64,000 nucleotides of DNA, taken from assembly GCA_937975705.1 (NCBI GenBank), contig CALJTX010000031.1, positions 1 through 64,000 on the forward strand, in the 5' to 3' direction. Below are positions 32,940 to 41,120 of the stretch, in pieces (position 1 is the stretch's first letter; each line of letters opens with the position of its first letter). The translations under genes and the position numbers were made by a program. The DNA comes from an uncultured Flavobacteriia bacterium. GTDB taxonomy: Bacteria > Bacteroidota > Bacteroidia > Flavobacteriales_D > Crocinitomicaceae. Below the pieces are notes generated by a model. It did no database searches. It saw only the letters and a program-made list of their open reading frames with translations, and was not told where the DNA came from.

Positions 32940-35410
32940 GAGGCGATGTTTGAAAGTTCGACAACAGGATAATTTTCATGGGTTTGGATCAGCTTCTCAA
33001 GTAAATTATCCGAGAGTTTCTCAGTGGTTCCTTGAGGCTGATAAGCTTGGAACTGCCCATTCTTAAACACGGCAAATGAATTGGTATCTGGATCGTAACT
33101 CACCAATCTCACCCACTCATTGGCAAACCATTCAAATGTATTCGGATTGCGTGAAATCGCAGCCAACACAACTTGGGCCTTCTGCTCAACAATGACCATT
33201 AAGCGATAAGGGTCGTGGATTTCAATCATTTGACTCGGCAATCCGGTTCTGAGGTCACCATCGACGCCATTTGCAACGCCTAACAAGCCCATCACATTGT
33301 GCGGGAGTTTGGAGCCGGCGCCCAACTGTTCGTTGTCTACTCTCGAAAAATAATATTCCAAGTTGATGCCTCCACATACCGGAGCTACTGCATTGAGAAT
33401 GCCACTTAGCGAGTCGCCTGCAGGATCTATGCGGTAATCGTAAGAATTCAGAAATGCCCTACGGTCGAGGAAAATATCGCGTGAAAATTGACGGCGACCT
33501 ACAATACACAAGGCATTGGTCGCATGATTCAATTCCGGCCGTGGCTCAAATAAAGAAACCGTACGAAGCTGTACTTTTTGATATACTTTCTTGGGTTGCG
33601 CATGGGAATTGACCGTAATGAACCTACGCGAGCGCTCTACTGCATTCAATTGGCATGCATTCGCGAAAATTGCACGATCTGCTTCAAATACATCGACCAA
33701 ATGCGGTGGGATCTGATTGAGGTCGTAATAAATAAATTCATCCCGAGCGGTGTCTTGCAAAATCGGTACAAAATGTGTTTGATCTGGGATGTCTATTTGC
33801 TTGTTTCGAAGGGCTTGTCGCACCATTGGATGATTGGCCATATGCGCAAAAACCCGGGCATTCACAGATCCTGGTCTGCCAGAGCACGCACCACAATCAT
33901 AACCCGCGTAATGCGTATTGTTGGCACTGCTAGAGCCATGTGCAATGAGGTAAACAAGGGGTGAAAACTGATTTTGCAAACCAATACTTTTGAACATGCC
34001 GCCCACAATTGCGGTCATTTCTTCTACAGTAAAACCAATTTGCAAGCCATCTGGTGTCCGCTGACCTTCAACGTGTTCGATACTGAGCGTTGCATCCGGA
34101 TCCATGTGCTGTTGAGACGAAACAGCCATGGTGTTTTTTGACGGCCACAAAATGCTAAGTGCCAGTTTCAAGGCTGACCAAAAACCGTAGGTATGGGTGA
34201 GCACCCAACCGATAAGGAGGCCATAAGCACGGGCATCAAAATGCCATTCTTTTTGTTTCTTTTGGGCAACAGAACGTTCCACAATTAAATGTGTTGGCTG
34301 CACGGGCGCAGGGCAAATTTTAGTGCGTTGCAAAGAGCCATGCGCTTGAAAGTAGGTTTCAATATTGAAATGACCTGGAGTGCCAAAGGAGAGAAACGAC
34401 GGATTGAGCTGCTCAATGTGTCTTCTGATCGAACATTCGCGGTCATCGATACAAAAGATACCGATGCTACTAACTTTTGGCTGATCGTGGCTCACCTTTT
34501 GTTGAAGCGAGGCCAAAACTTGATCGTAGTAAGTCCATTCGTAGGCATCTTGCCAAATTGCTTTGAGCTTTTGCGCGGTGGTAGAAAGTACTTGTTTGGG
34601 ATCAAATTGATATGTTTCCAGACCTAATTTAGCGGCTGGAATCCAGCTGCCATGGTGCTGATCCAAGGCGTCGATTTCCAATAGACACTCCAAAAGCACG
34701 AAATCTTCAAAAGAAATTTCACGCTTCAACACCAATAAATTGGGTCTGTTGGCAATTTGCGCAATCATGCCGGCATAACCGGGATGGGCAAATTGTTGGT
34801 CGTAAAGGTAATTCTCAAAGGCCCGTTGGTCGCCTACTAATAAATCGAGCGCATCTTGTAGGGTGAAAGCCGGATTTAAAAAGCAATTTCTAGCGCGTTC
34901 ACCGGAAAAAATAGAAGCTGTATTTTCAGACTCCATTTGTCTCAAGGCAGCTAGAAAAGGCAAGCCATTGGTCGGAAAGCGCCAAATTGCAATGCCTTGA
35001 TCGAGAAATGAATTGACGATGCGAAACAAGAGCGGATGCACGCGCGCATCTAAATCAAATCCAAGTTTTTTCTTCCATTGCAGTCTGTATGAACCAACAA
35101 CCGTAGGGTTTTCGGTTGCTGTCTCAAAATGAAAAAGCTGGTCTTTGGTCAGTTCGTTTTGATCTGCTAAGGCGCGGTCCAAACTATCGGCTGAGATAGC
35201 GCCTTTTGTATATAAATCGCGGTAGGCCTCTAAAGACAAATAGGTCTGAAAACCGAATAGTTGCTGCGCTGCATGCAAGCCTTTATGAAAAGGTTGATCT
35301 TGAAATGCGTGCAACGTGTTGTGATGGATAAAATCCTTTAATGGAGCCTGACTGGGCAGGTAATGTTCAAGTACATGTAAGATGTCTTGGAGCTGGTGTT
35401 TTTCATGCAT
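32936..35410 (-). CDS. dabA: DabA (DUF2309): zinc-dependent inorganic carbon transporter subunit
   Basis: 824 residues. DabA has a type II beta-carbonic-anhydrase-like site. The expected ligands are present: Cys320-Ile-Asp322 (GIFCIDDREC), His491 (LIAHGSSS) and Cys506 (YDCGACSG). The 15-residue His-to-Cys spacing equals that of the characterised Halothiobacillus protein. DabA with DabB traps CO2 as cytoplasmic bicarbonate. The N-terminus (LPSQAPLKDFIHHNTLHAFQ) is also a family landmark. No part is missing. Confidence 0.94.
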   Translation of the reverse strand: MHEKHQLQDILHVLEHYLPSQAPLKDFIHHNTLHAFQDQPFHKGLHAAQQLFGFQTYLSLEAYRDLYTKGAISADSLDRALADQNELTKDQLFHFETATENPTVVGSYRLQWKKKLGFDLDARVHPLLFRIVNSFLDQGIAIWRFPTNGLPFLAALRQMESENTASIFSGERARNCFLNPAFTLQDALDLLVGDQRAFENYLYDQQFAHPGYAGMIAQIANRPNLLVLKREISFEDFVLLECLLEIDALDQHHGSWIPAAKLGLETYQFDPKQVLSTTAQKLKAIWQDAYEWTYYDQVLASLQQKVSHDQPKVSSIGIFCIDDRECSIRRHIEQLNPSFLSFGTPGHFNIETYFQAHGSLQRTKICPAPVQPTHLIVERSVAQKKQKEWHFDARAYGLLIGWVLTHTYGFWSALKLALSILWPSKNTMAVSSQQHMDPDATLSIEHVEGQRTPDGLQIGFTVEEMTAIVGGMFKSIGLQNQFSPLVYLIAHGSSSANNTHYAGYDCGACSGRPGSVNARVFAHMANHPMVRQALRNKQIDIPDQTHFVPILQDTARDEFIYYDLNQIPPHLVDVFEADRAIFANACQLNAVERSRRFITVNSHAQPKKVYQKVQLRTVSLFEPRPELNHATNALCIVGRRQFSRDIFLDRRAFLNSYDYRIDPAGDSLSGILNAVAPVCGGINLEYYFSRVDNEQLGAGSKLPHNVMGLLGVANGVDGDLRTGLPSQMIEIHDPYRLMVIVEQKAQVVLAAISRNPNTFEWFANEWVRLVSYDPDTNSFAVFKNGQFQAYQPQGTTEKLSDNLLEKLIQTHENYPVVELSNIAS

Positions 35411-35420
35411 AAATTGGGTT

Positions 35421-35460
35421 TAAAAAGTGTAAAAAACGAAGGGTTTTTACGCACTTTTTA
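35421..35460 (-). promoter_or_regulatory. Long hairpin between the small secreted protein gene and dabA
   Basis: The outer arms TAAAAAGTG (35421-35429) and CACTTTTTA (35452-35460) are perfect; inner arms AAAAAC and GTTTTT extend the stem around a GAAGG loop. The 35458 gene's TAA stop is part of the stem. On the minus strand the hairpin is followed by few T, so it may be an attenuator or mRNA stabiliser rather than a strong terminator. Confidence 0.45.
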
Positions 35461-35862
35461 AATCCTAAATACTTGAAAATAGATGCTTATATTGTTTTTG
35501 TACAACCAATTACGAAAGCTGTTGCCGTCAAATTCTGGATGCTTGCATTCGTGCTGGATGAGTGGAAAAACAAAAGAATGGCTCGCTTCGCATATACCTA
35601 ATGGATGATTTGAAACCGAACAAAAGTCAAGATCTGCTTCTTGTTCAGACTCCTGTTCTGCTTCTTCGATTTCTTCGAGAAATTCACAGGTAGCAAACGA
35701 GAGGTATTCGTTGGAAGGGTGCTTGTATTGCGCTTGGTTAAGTTGTTGTGCCGTTTCCTTTTGATTCAATTTTGGACCAATCGGTAAGGACATGCCGTAA
35801 GCTAGATTGCTCAAAAAAGCAACCAAAGTGATCAAGAATACGGCTCTTTTAGACCAATGCAT
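35458..35862 (-). CDS. Small secreted or membrane-anchored acidic protein upstream of dabA
   Basis: 134 residues. An N-terminal hydrophobic segment (RAVFLITLVAFLSNLAYGMS) acts as signal or anchor. The middle is strongly acidic (EFLEEIEEAEQESEQEAD) and the C-terminal half has three Cys and several His (FCSVSNHPLGICEASH, LIQHECKHPEF), which could bind a metal. No family recognised. It is the first gene in line with dabA, 47 nt upstream, with its own promoter, so it may belong to the carbon uptake operon. Confidence 0.65.
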   Translation of the reverse strand: MHWSKRAVFLITLVAFLSNLAYGMSLPIGPKLNQKETAQQLNQAQYKHPSNEYLSFATCEFLEEIEEAEQESEQEADLDFCSVSNHPLGICEASHSFVFPLIQHECKHPEFDGNSFRNWLYKNNISIYFQVFRI

Positions 35863-35866
35863 GGAA

Positions 35867-35874
35867 CAAATTTA
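35867..35874 (-). promoter_or_regulatory. -7 promoter element for the small protein/dabAB operon, abutting the start
   Basis: Minus-strand TAAATTTG matches the consensus exactly and lies 4 nt before the ATG at 35862. Confidence 0.5.
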
Positions 35875-35927
35875 GTTGCTTGGTTGTAAAGTGTTGTTAA
35901 AATATTCCTAAAAAAACAAGATTGCCT

Positions 35928-35935
35928 TATCTTTG
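35928..35935 (+). promoter_or_regulatory. -7 promoter element of ornithine aminotransferase, near the start
   Basis: TATCTTTG, 6 nt before the ATG at 35942. Confidence 0.55.
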
Positions 35936-35941
35936 CTTCTT

Positions 35942-37225
35942 ATGCAATCAACAACTACTTCAAGCAAATCTCAAATCTACATTGATTTAGAAGACCTGCA
36001 CGGCGCCCACAACTACCACCCCCTTCCAGTTGTACTGGAAAAAGGTGAAGGTGTTTATGTCTGGGATGTCGATGGCAAGAAATATTTTGACTTTCTCTCT
36101 GCTTATTCTGCGGTCAATCAAGGGCATGCGCACCCAAAAATCACAAAGGCGCTCATCGATCAAGCCCAAACCTTGGCACTCACTTCGCGTGCTTTTTACA
36201 ATAATTGCTTGGGCGACTACGAAAAATTTGTGACGGAATATTTTGGATTTGACAAAGTATTGCCCATGAATACAGGTGCGGAAGCCGTAGAAACCGCCAT
36301 CAAATTGTCCCGCAAATGGGCCTATGAAAAGAAAGGCATCGCCGAAAACCAAGCGCAAATTGTGGTATGTGAGGGCAATTTCCATGGCCGCACCACCACT
36401 ATTGTTTCATTTTCCTCTGACCCCGACTCCAACAAAAATTTTGGTCCGTATCCAGCGGGGTTCATCTCGATTCCCTACGACGACATCGCTGCACTAGAAA
36501 CTGCCTTGGCGCAACCCAATGTAGCGGGTTTCTTGGTAGAGCCTATTCAAGGTGAGGCGGGTGTGTATACGCCCTCAGACGACTACATGCGCCAAGCCCG
36601 AGCACTTTGCACCCAACACAATGCCTTGTTTATTGCCGATGAAGTCCAGACAGGAATTGCCCGCACCGGAAGCCTTCTGGCCGTATGTGGCAACTGTACT
36701 TGTGAAAACAAATGCGAACAACAAGCGGCAACCTACGCCAGACCCGATATCCTTATCCTCGGTAAAGCACTTTCAGGTGGCGTCTACCCTGTCTCTGCAG
36801 TTTTGGCCGACGACCACATCATGATGGTCATCAAACCTGGCCAACACGGTTCCACTTTTGGTGGCAACCCAATTGCAGCCAAAGTAGCCATTGCTGCACT
36901 CACTGCAGTTGACGACGAACACCTCATTCAAAATGCACGCAAACTCGGTCACTTATTCAGAAGAGAAATGCAACGCATCATTGAACAAAACGAACTACTC
37001 GTTAAAGTGCGCGGCAAAGGTTTGCTCAATGCAGTGGTCGTCAACGACAGCCCAGATTCAGACACCGCATGGCGTTTGTGTGTGGCCCTCAAAGAGAACG
37101 GTCTTTTAGCCAAACCAACCCACGGCAACATCATCCGCTTTGCGCCACCGCTTGTCATTACAGAAGCACAACTCCTTGAGTGCGTTGCGATCATCGAAAA
37201 AACTGTTCAACATTTCATTAAATAA
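35942..37225 (+). CDS. rocD: Ornithine--oxo-acid aminotransferase
   Basis: 427 residues. PLP enzyme converting ornithine and 2-oxoglutarate to glutamate semialdehyde and glutamate. Motifs: NYHPLPVVLEKGEGVYVWD, PMNTGAEAVETAIKLSRKW, FIADEVQTGIARTG, and the PLP lysine in LILGKALSGGVYPVSAVLAD. A Cys cluster CGNCTCENKC (Cys249, 252, 254, 258) is inserted just before the PLP-lysine segment, where the usual enzyme has a short loop; I recall similar insertions in other Bacteroidota enzymes. I chose the ATG at 35942 over a TTG at 35933 that overlaps the promoter. Confidence 0.94.
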   Translation: MQSTTTSSKSQIYIDLEDLHGAHNYHPLPVVLEKGEGVYVWDVDGKKYFDFLSAYSAVNQGHAHPKITKALIDQAQTLALTSRAFYNNCLGDYEKFVTEYFGFDKVLPMNTGAEAVETAIKLSRKWAYEKKGIAENQAQIVVCEGNFHGRTTTIVSFSSDPDSNKNFGPYPAGFISIPYDDIAALETALAQPNVAGFLVEPIQGEAGVYTPSDDYMRQARALCTQHNALFIADEVQTGIARTGSLLAVCGNCTCENKCEQQAATYARPDILILGKALSGGVYPVSAVLADDHIMMVIKPGQHGSTFGGNPIAAKVAIAALTAVDDEHLIQNARKLGHLFRREMQRIIEQNELLVKVRGKGLLNAVVVNDSPDSDTAWRLCVALKENGLLAKPTHGNIIRFAPPLVITEAQLLECVAIIEKTVQHFIK

Positions 37226-37232
37226 ACATACT

Positions 37233-38642
37233 TTGGCAACACCTATCAAATTCGGAACCGATGGTTGGAGAGCAATCATCGCCGCAGACTTTACTGTTGA
37301 AAACGTAGCACGCATCACAGAAGCTACAGGCATCTGGCTCAAAGAACGCTTTGAAAACCCAACAGTTGTTATTGGTCACGATTGCCGCTTTGCTGGCGAA
37401 CTCTTCATGGAAACTGCTGCCAAAGTTTTGTTGGCTCAAGGTATCCAAATCAAAATGGCGCGTGGCTTTGTATCAACGCCCATGATTTCTTTGGCTGCCC
37501 ATCAATTGGGCTGCGAAATCGGTATCGTCCTCACAGCGAGTCACAACCCGCCCGCTTATAATGGCTTCAAACTAAAAGCTAAATTTGGCGGCCCACTCGA
37601 GCCAGAAAAGGTCAATGAAGTAGAAGCGCTCATCCCAGATGTGTGCAGTATTGATTTTCAAAGTGTCGAATTGCAAGCAGCCCTGAGCAGTGGTCAGCTT
37701 GAAGAAATTGACATCGAAACCCGTTATGTCAACCATGTCAAAGCCAATTTTGACCTCGGCGCCATCCGCAACTCGGGCCTCAAACTCATGTACGACGCCA
37801 TGTATGGTGCTGGCCAACGCGCCTTGCCGCTTGTTTTGCCAGAAGTAGCGCTCTTGCATTGCGACCCGAATCCATCTTTTATGGGTACTGCACCAGAACC
37901 TATCGCTAAAAATTTACAAGAACTCGCGCAAACCATTCAAACCCGTGGCGATATCGCTTGCGCTTTGGCAACCGACGGCGATGCAGACCGCATTGGCCTC
38001 TACAACAGCCATGGCGAATTTGTCGACTCACACCACATCATCTTGCTTTTGATCCATTACATGGTCAAATACAAGCAAATGACGGGCAAGGTAGTCATTG
38101 CCTTTTCAGTCACACCACGCGTCGAAAAACTCTGTAAACACTACGGCCTAGAACTTGAAGTGACCAAAATTGGCTTCAAAGAAATTGCCAACATCATGAT
38201 CAAAGAAGATGTCTTGTTGGGCGGAGAAGAATCTGGCGGCATTGCGGTCAAAGGACACATTCCGGAGCGCGATGGCATCTGGATGGGGCTCATCATTTGG
38301 GAATTCATGGCCAAATCAGGCAAAACCCTCGACGAACTCATCGATGAAGTGTACGCAATTGTAGGGCCTTTTCAGTTTGAGCGCAACGACCTCCACATCA
38401 CAGAACCCCTCAAACAAAAAATCATCGCCAACTGTAAAGCAGACAACTACAAATCTTTCGGCAAATACCAAATTCGAGAAGTACAGACCATAGATGGCTT
38501 CAAGTATTTCTTTGACGACGAACGTTGGGTCATGATCAGACCATCTGGTACAGAACCTGTTTTGCGCACGTATGCCGAAGCGCCTACTTTAGCTGAGGTA
38601 AGAGAAATTCTAAACGCCACAGCCCAAACAATTTGTAACTAA
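37233..38642 (+). CDS. Phosphoglucomutase/phosphomannomutase family protein
   Basis: 469 residues. It interconverts sugar 6- and 1-phosphates. Landmarks: IKFGTDGWRAIIA, phosphoserine loop LTASHNPPAYNGFKLK, metal loop ATDGDADRIG, sugar loop GGEESGGIA, and phosphate-binding RPSGTEPVLRTYAE. There is no suitable ATG; I chose TTG at 37233, 7 nt after the rocD stop, because it gives the normal short N-terminus. Earlier codons in this frame lie inside rocD. Probably cotranscribed with rocD; substrate (glucose, mannose or glucosamine phosphate) not resolved. Confidence 0.92.
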   Translation: MATPIKFGTDGWRAIIAADFTVENVARITEATGIWLKERFENPTVVIGHDCRFAGELFMETAAKVLLAQGIQIKMARGFVSTPMISLAAHQLGCEIGIVLTASHNPPAYNGFKLKAKFGGPLEPEKVNEVEALIPDVCSIDFQSVELQAALSSGQLEEIDIETRYVNHVKANFDLGAIRNSGLKLMYDAMYGAGQRALPLVLPEVALLHCDPNPSFMGTAPEPIAKNLQELAQTIQTRGDIACALATDGDADRIGLYNSHGEFVDSHHIILLLIHYMVKYKQMTGKVVIAFSVTPRVEKLCKHYGLELEVTKIGFKEIANIMIKEDVLLGGEESGGIAVKGHIPERDGIWMGLIIWEFMAKSGKTLDELIDEVYAIVGPFQFERNDLHITEPLKQKIIANCKADNYKSFGKYQIREVQTIDGFKYFFDDERWVMIRPSGTEPVLRTYAEAPTLAEVREILNATAQTICN

Positions 38643-38662
38643 CACTTGTGATTTTCACGGAC

Positions 38663-38690
38663 AAGCCCTTCAGATTGGAGGGCTTTTTTT
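38663..38690 (+). terminator. Intrinsic terminator after the phosphohexomutase
   Basis: AAGCCCT (38663-38669), loop, AGGGCTT and a run of T to 38690. It is between the mutase and the convergent ZIP gene. Confidence 0.85.
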
Positions 38691-38697
38691 ATTTCTA

Positions 38698-39522
38698 TTA
38701 ACCCAAAGCTACATCGAGGATCATCATCACTAAGAAGCCTCCAATGAAGCCTAAAACGGCAACGTCTGTGTATTTGTCGCGCTGGGTTTCGGGGATCACC
38801 TCTTCTACCACCACAAAGATCATGGCGCCCGCGGCAAAAGACAGCGCAAAAGGTAAAATAGGCTCCATGTAAATGACCGCCATGGCGCCAATTACGCCTG
38901 CAATAGGCTCTACAATAGCTGAAAGTTGGCCGTACATAAAACTTTTCATGCGGCTCGCTCCAGCGCGTCTTAGAGGCATAGCAACAGCAAAGCCTTCTGG
39001 AAAATTCTGAATACCAATACCAATTGCCAAAGCGATAGCCCCAGCGATAGTGGCGCCTTCCATTCCGTTGGCCGCTGCGCCAAACAACACGCCAACGGCT
39101 AAACCTTCGGGAATGTTGTGTAGCGTTATGGCAAGCACTAACAATGTAGTTTTATGGAGTTGGGTTTTGACACCTTCTGTTTCGTGCTCGTTGAAGTTGA
39201 TGTGTAAATGCGGCAACTTCTTGTCTAAGAAAAACAAAAACATGGCGCCAGCCAAAAACCCTACAGCCGCCGGCATCCAGGGAGCGCTCGGATAAAGGCG
39301 TTCAGAAAGTTCAATAGAAGGAAGTAATAGAGACCAAAAACTCGCCGCAACCATAACGCCACCGGTAAAGCCGAGCATGCCGTCGAGCAAGCCGCGGTGC
39401 ATGTTCTTAAAGAAGAAAACAAGGCTTGCGCCAGCAGCTGTTACCAACCAAGTAAATGTAGTTGCTAAAAACGCGGCAAAAACAGGATCAATATGGGTAA
39501 AGAAATGTTCGAGTTGTTGCAT
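38698..39522 (-). CDS. ZIP family metal transporter
   Basis: 274 residues with eight predicted membrane helices. The transport site is in TLHNIPEGLAVGVLFGAAAN (helix IV, HNIPEG) and GIGIQNFPEGFAVAMPL (helix V, NFPEG). ZIP proteins bring Zn or other divalent cations into the cytoplasm. The His-containing loop HLHINFNEHETEG is between helices III and IV. Monocistronic, with its own promoter. Confidence 0.93.
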   Translation of the reverse strand: MQQLEHFFTHIDPVFAAFLATTFTWLVTAAGASLVFFFKNMHRGLLDGMLGFTGGVMVAASFWSLLLPSIELSERLYPSAPWMPAAVGFLAGAMFLFFLDKKLPHLHINFNEHETEGVKTQLHKTTLLVLAITLHNIPEGLAVGVLFGAAANGMEGATIAGAIALAIGIGIQNFPEGFAVAMPLRRAGASRMKSFMYGQLSAIVEPIAGVIGAMAVIYMEPILPFALSFAAGAMIFVVVEEVIPETQRDKYTDVAVLGFIGGFLVMMILDVALG

Positions 39523-39529
39523 GGTCCTA

Positions 39530-39537
39530 CAAAGTTA
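39530..39537 (-). promoter_or_regulatory. -7 promoter element of the ZIP transporter, near the start
   Basis: Minus-strand TAACTTTG, exact match, 7 nt before the ATG. Confidence 0.5.
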
Positions 39538-39570
39538 AAAGAATCTCGACACCAACTGATCAACTACTGA

Positions 39571-40665
39571 TCAGTCAAAACCGAGTGTCTTGGCGTTGTT
39601 GCGCATTGAGGTTGCTACAGCCGTTCCAAAGTCATCGGTTTTAGGTTGGTTTGTTCTGGCGTTTTCAGCTTCAATGTATTTGCTGCGCTCCGTTTCTAAA
39701 CGCGCCATTTCTTTTTGAATAGCACTGCGCTCGTCCGTTTTTTGTTTGACAAATGCCTGGCGCTGCTCCATGCTCATGCCTTTCATTTCAGCCGGCAATT
39801 CGTCGTCAGAAAGCGCCACAATTTTTGTTGAATCGGCTTTGTATGCGTCGACAATATCCCAACTTTCATTTTTATAACTCGATTTGGATTTTACGAGGTA
39901 GCGTTCGGTTTCAGCAGCTTTCGAAACGCCAATTGCATTTTGATCTTGGGCTATTTGTTTGGATTTTGAGACCACCGCTACTTCGCCAAAACCGATATAT
40001 GTATTGTTGAGCAAACGGTTTTGCTCGATGATTTGGTCATCAAATGGCGTCTCCATTTGTTGTACAGCAAGATTTGCGTCAATATTGAAAAAATCGCCTT
40101 TAGCGCAATCGGCACCTGCTTTCCAACCTAAATTGATACCTTGAAGACGGTCTCCACAAAAAATGGTGCTCACCAAAACGTGTTTTTCAGCGGCGAGTTC
40201 ACAAGCAGTTGCAGTCGAAATTGGCCCTTGTTTGAAGGATTCGTTACCTGCAATATAAATGAGCTTGAGGTCTTGCGGGCTGTTAGACCAATTGAGTTCT
40301 TTCAGTGAAGAAACAATGACCGCCGGACAAAATTCGTCGCCTCCACTGGTGCGCAAGCCAAAGAGTTTTTCAGAGACCAAATCGAGGTCTGTTGAAAAAT
40401 CTAGTTGCTTGCGGATGTAATTTTTAGCAGCTGGAATGGTTGTGTTACCGTAGTCGTACATGGCAATTTCCAAAGTAACCGGAGCGCCTTGATAAGTAAG
40501 TGTGGAAGCCTCATTGACGATGGCCCAAATGCGGGCTTTTGCTTGGTTGAGCAAACCATCCATGCTATTTGAGGTGTCGAAAAGAATGACGAGTTGTACT
40601 TTGCGCTGCGCTAAAGAAGTGCAAGTGAAAAGAAAAAGTAAACTAAAAGTAAGGAATAACTTCAT
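39571..40665 (-). CDS. Secreted von Willebrand factor A (VWA) domain protein
   Basis: 364 residues. A signal peptide (MKLFLTFSLLFLFTCTSLAQ) is followed by a VWA domain whose MIDAS motif is LFDTSNSMDGL, with the second and third metal-site segments in TSGGDEFCPAV and LKLIYIAGNESF. The C-terminal third is a charged helix (MSMEQRQAFVKQKTDERSA). VWA domains bind proteins through a Mg ion. The start at 40665 gives a normal signal peptide; an upstream start adds nine non-signal residues. Partner unknown. Confidence 0.88.
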   Translation of the reverse strand: MKLFLTFSLLFLFTCTSLAQRKVQLVILFDTSNSMDGLLNQAKARIWAIVNEASTLTYQGAPVTLEIAMYDYGNTTIPAAKNYIRKQLDFSTDLDLVSEKLFGLRTSGGDEFCPAVIVSSLKELNWSNSPQDLKLIYIAGNESFKQGPISTATACELAAEKHVLVSTIFCGDRLQGINLGWKAGADCAKGDFFNIDANLAVQQMETPFDDQIIEQNRLLNNTYIGFGEVAVVSKSKQIAQDQNAIGVSKAAETERYLVKSKSSYKNESWDIVDAYKADSTKIVALSDDELPAEMKGMSMEQRQAFVKQKTDERSAIQKEMARLETERSKYIEAENARTNQPKTDDFGTAVATSMRNNAKTLGFD

Positions 40666-40707
40666 TTGGAAAATTTTGGCATTAGCTACCAAAATGATGC
40701 CAAAAAA

Positions 40708-41115
40708 CTACAAATCAAAGTATTGCAAAGCAAGTTTGTAGCTATCCAAACCAAAACCAAAAATACAACCTTTGCAAACTGGGCTTAATAAAGATTCATG
40801 GCGAAAGGATTCGCGGGCCGTTATATTCGAAATATGCACTTCTACTACAGGAATGGAAATTGCGGCAATGCAATCGCGCAGGGCCACACTTGTGTGCGTG
40901 TAGCCACCCGCATTTAGAATAATGCCATCTACCTCCGCTTTTTGCAGCAAATCGATGAGTTCCCCCTCGATGTTTGACTGAAAATAAGTCAATTCATGCA
41001 TGCTTTGACCTTTCAGTTGCTCAAAATAAGCTTCGAACGTGACATTGCCATATATTTGTGTTTCACGGGTACCGAGTAAATTCAAATTTGGACCATTGAC
41101 AATAAGCAACTTCAT
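40708..41115 (-). CDS. aroQ: 3-dehydroquinate dehydratase, type II
   Basis: 135 residues. It converts 3-dehydroquinate to 3-dehydroshikimate in aromatic amino acid synthesis. Conserved: IVNGPNLNLLGTRE (with NGPNL substrate loop), the flexible loop, FQSNIEGELIDLLQKA, ILNAGGYTHTSVALRDCIAA and VVEVHISNITARESFRH. Divergent from xerD with only 5 nt between the two start codons. Confidence 0.97.
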   Translation of the reverse strand: MKLLIVNGPNLNLLGTRETQIYGNVTFEAYFEQLKGQSMHELTYFQSNIEGELIDLLQKAEVDGIILNAGGYTHTSVALRDCIAAISIPVVEVHISNITARESFRHESLLSPVCKGCIFGFGLDSYKLALQYFDL

Positions 41116-41120
41116 AAGAC

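Noticed and set aside
37140..37232. Longer N-terminus for the phosphohexomutase
   Set aside because: It would lie wholly inside rocD in another frame and has no similarity to the family's N-terminus.
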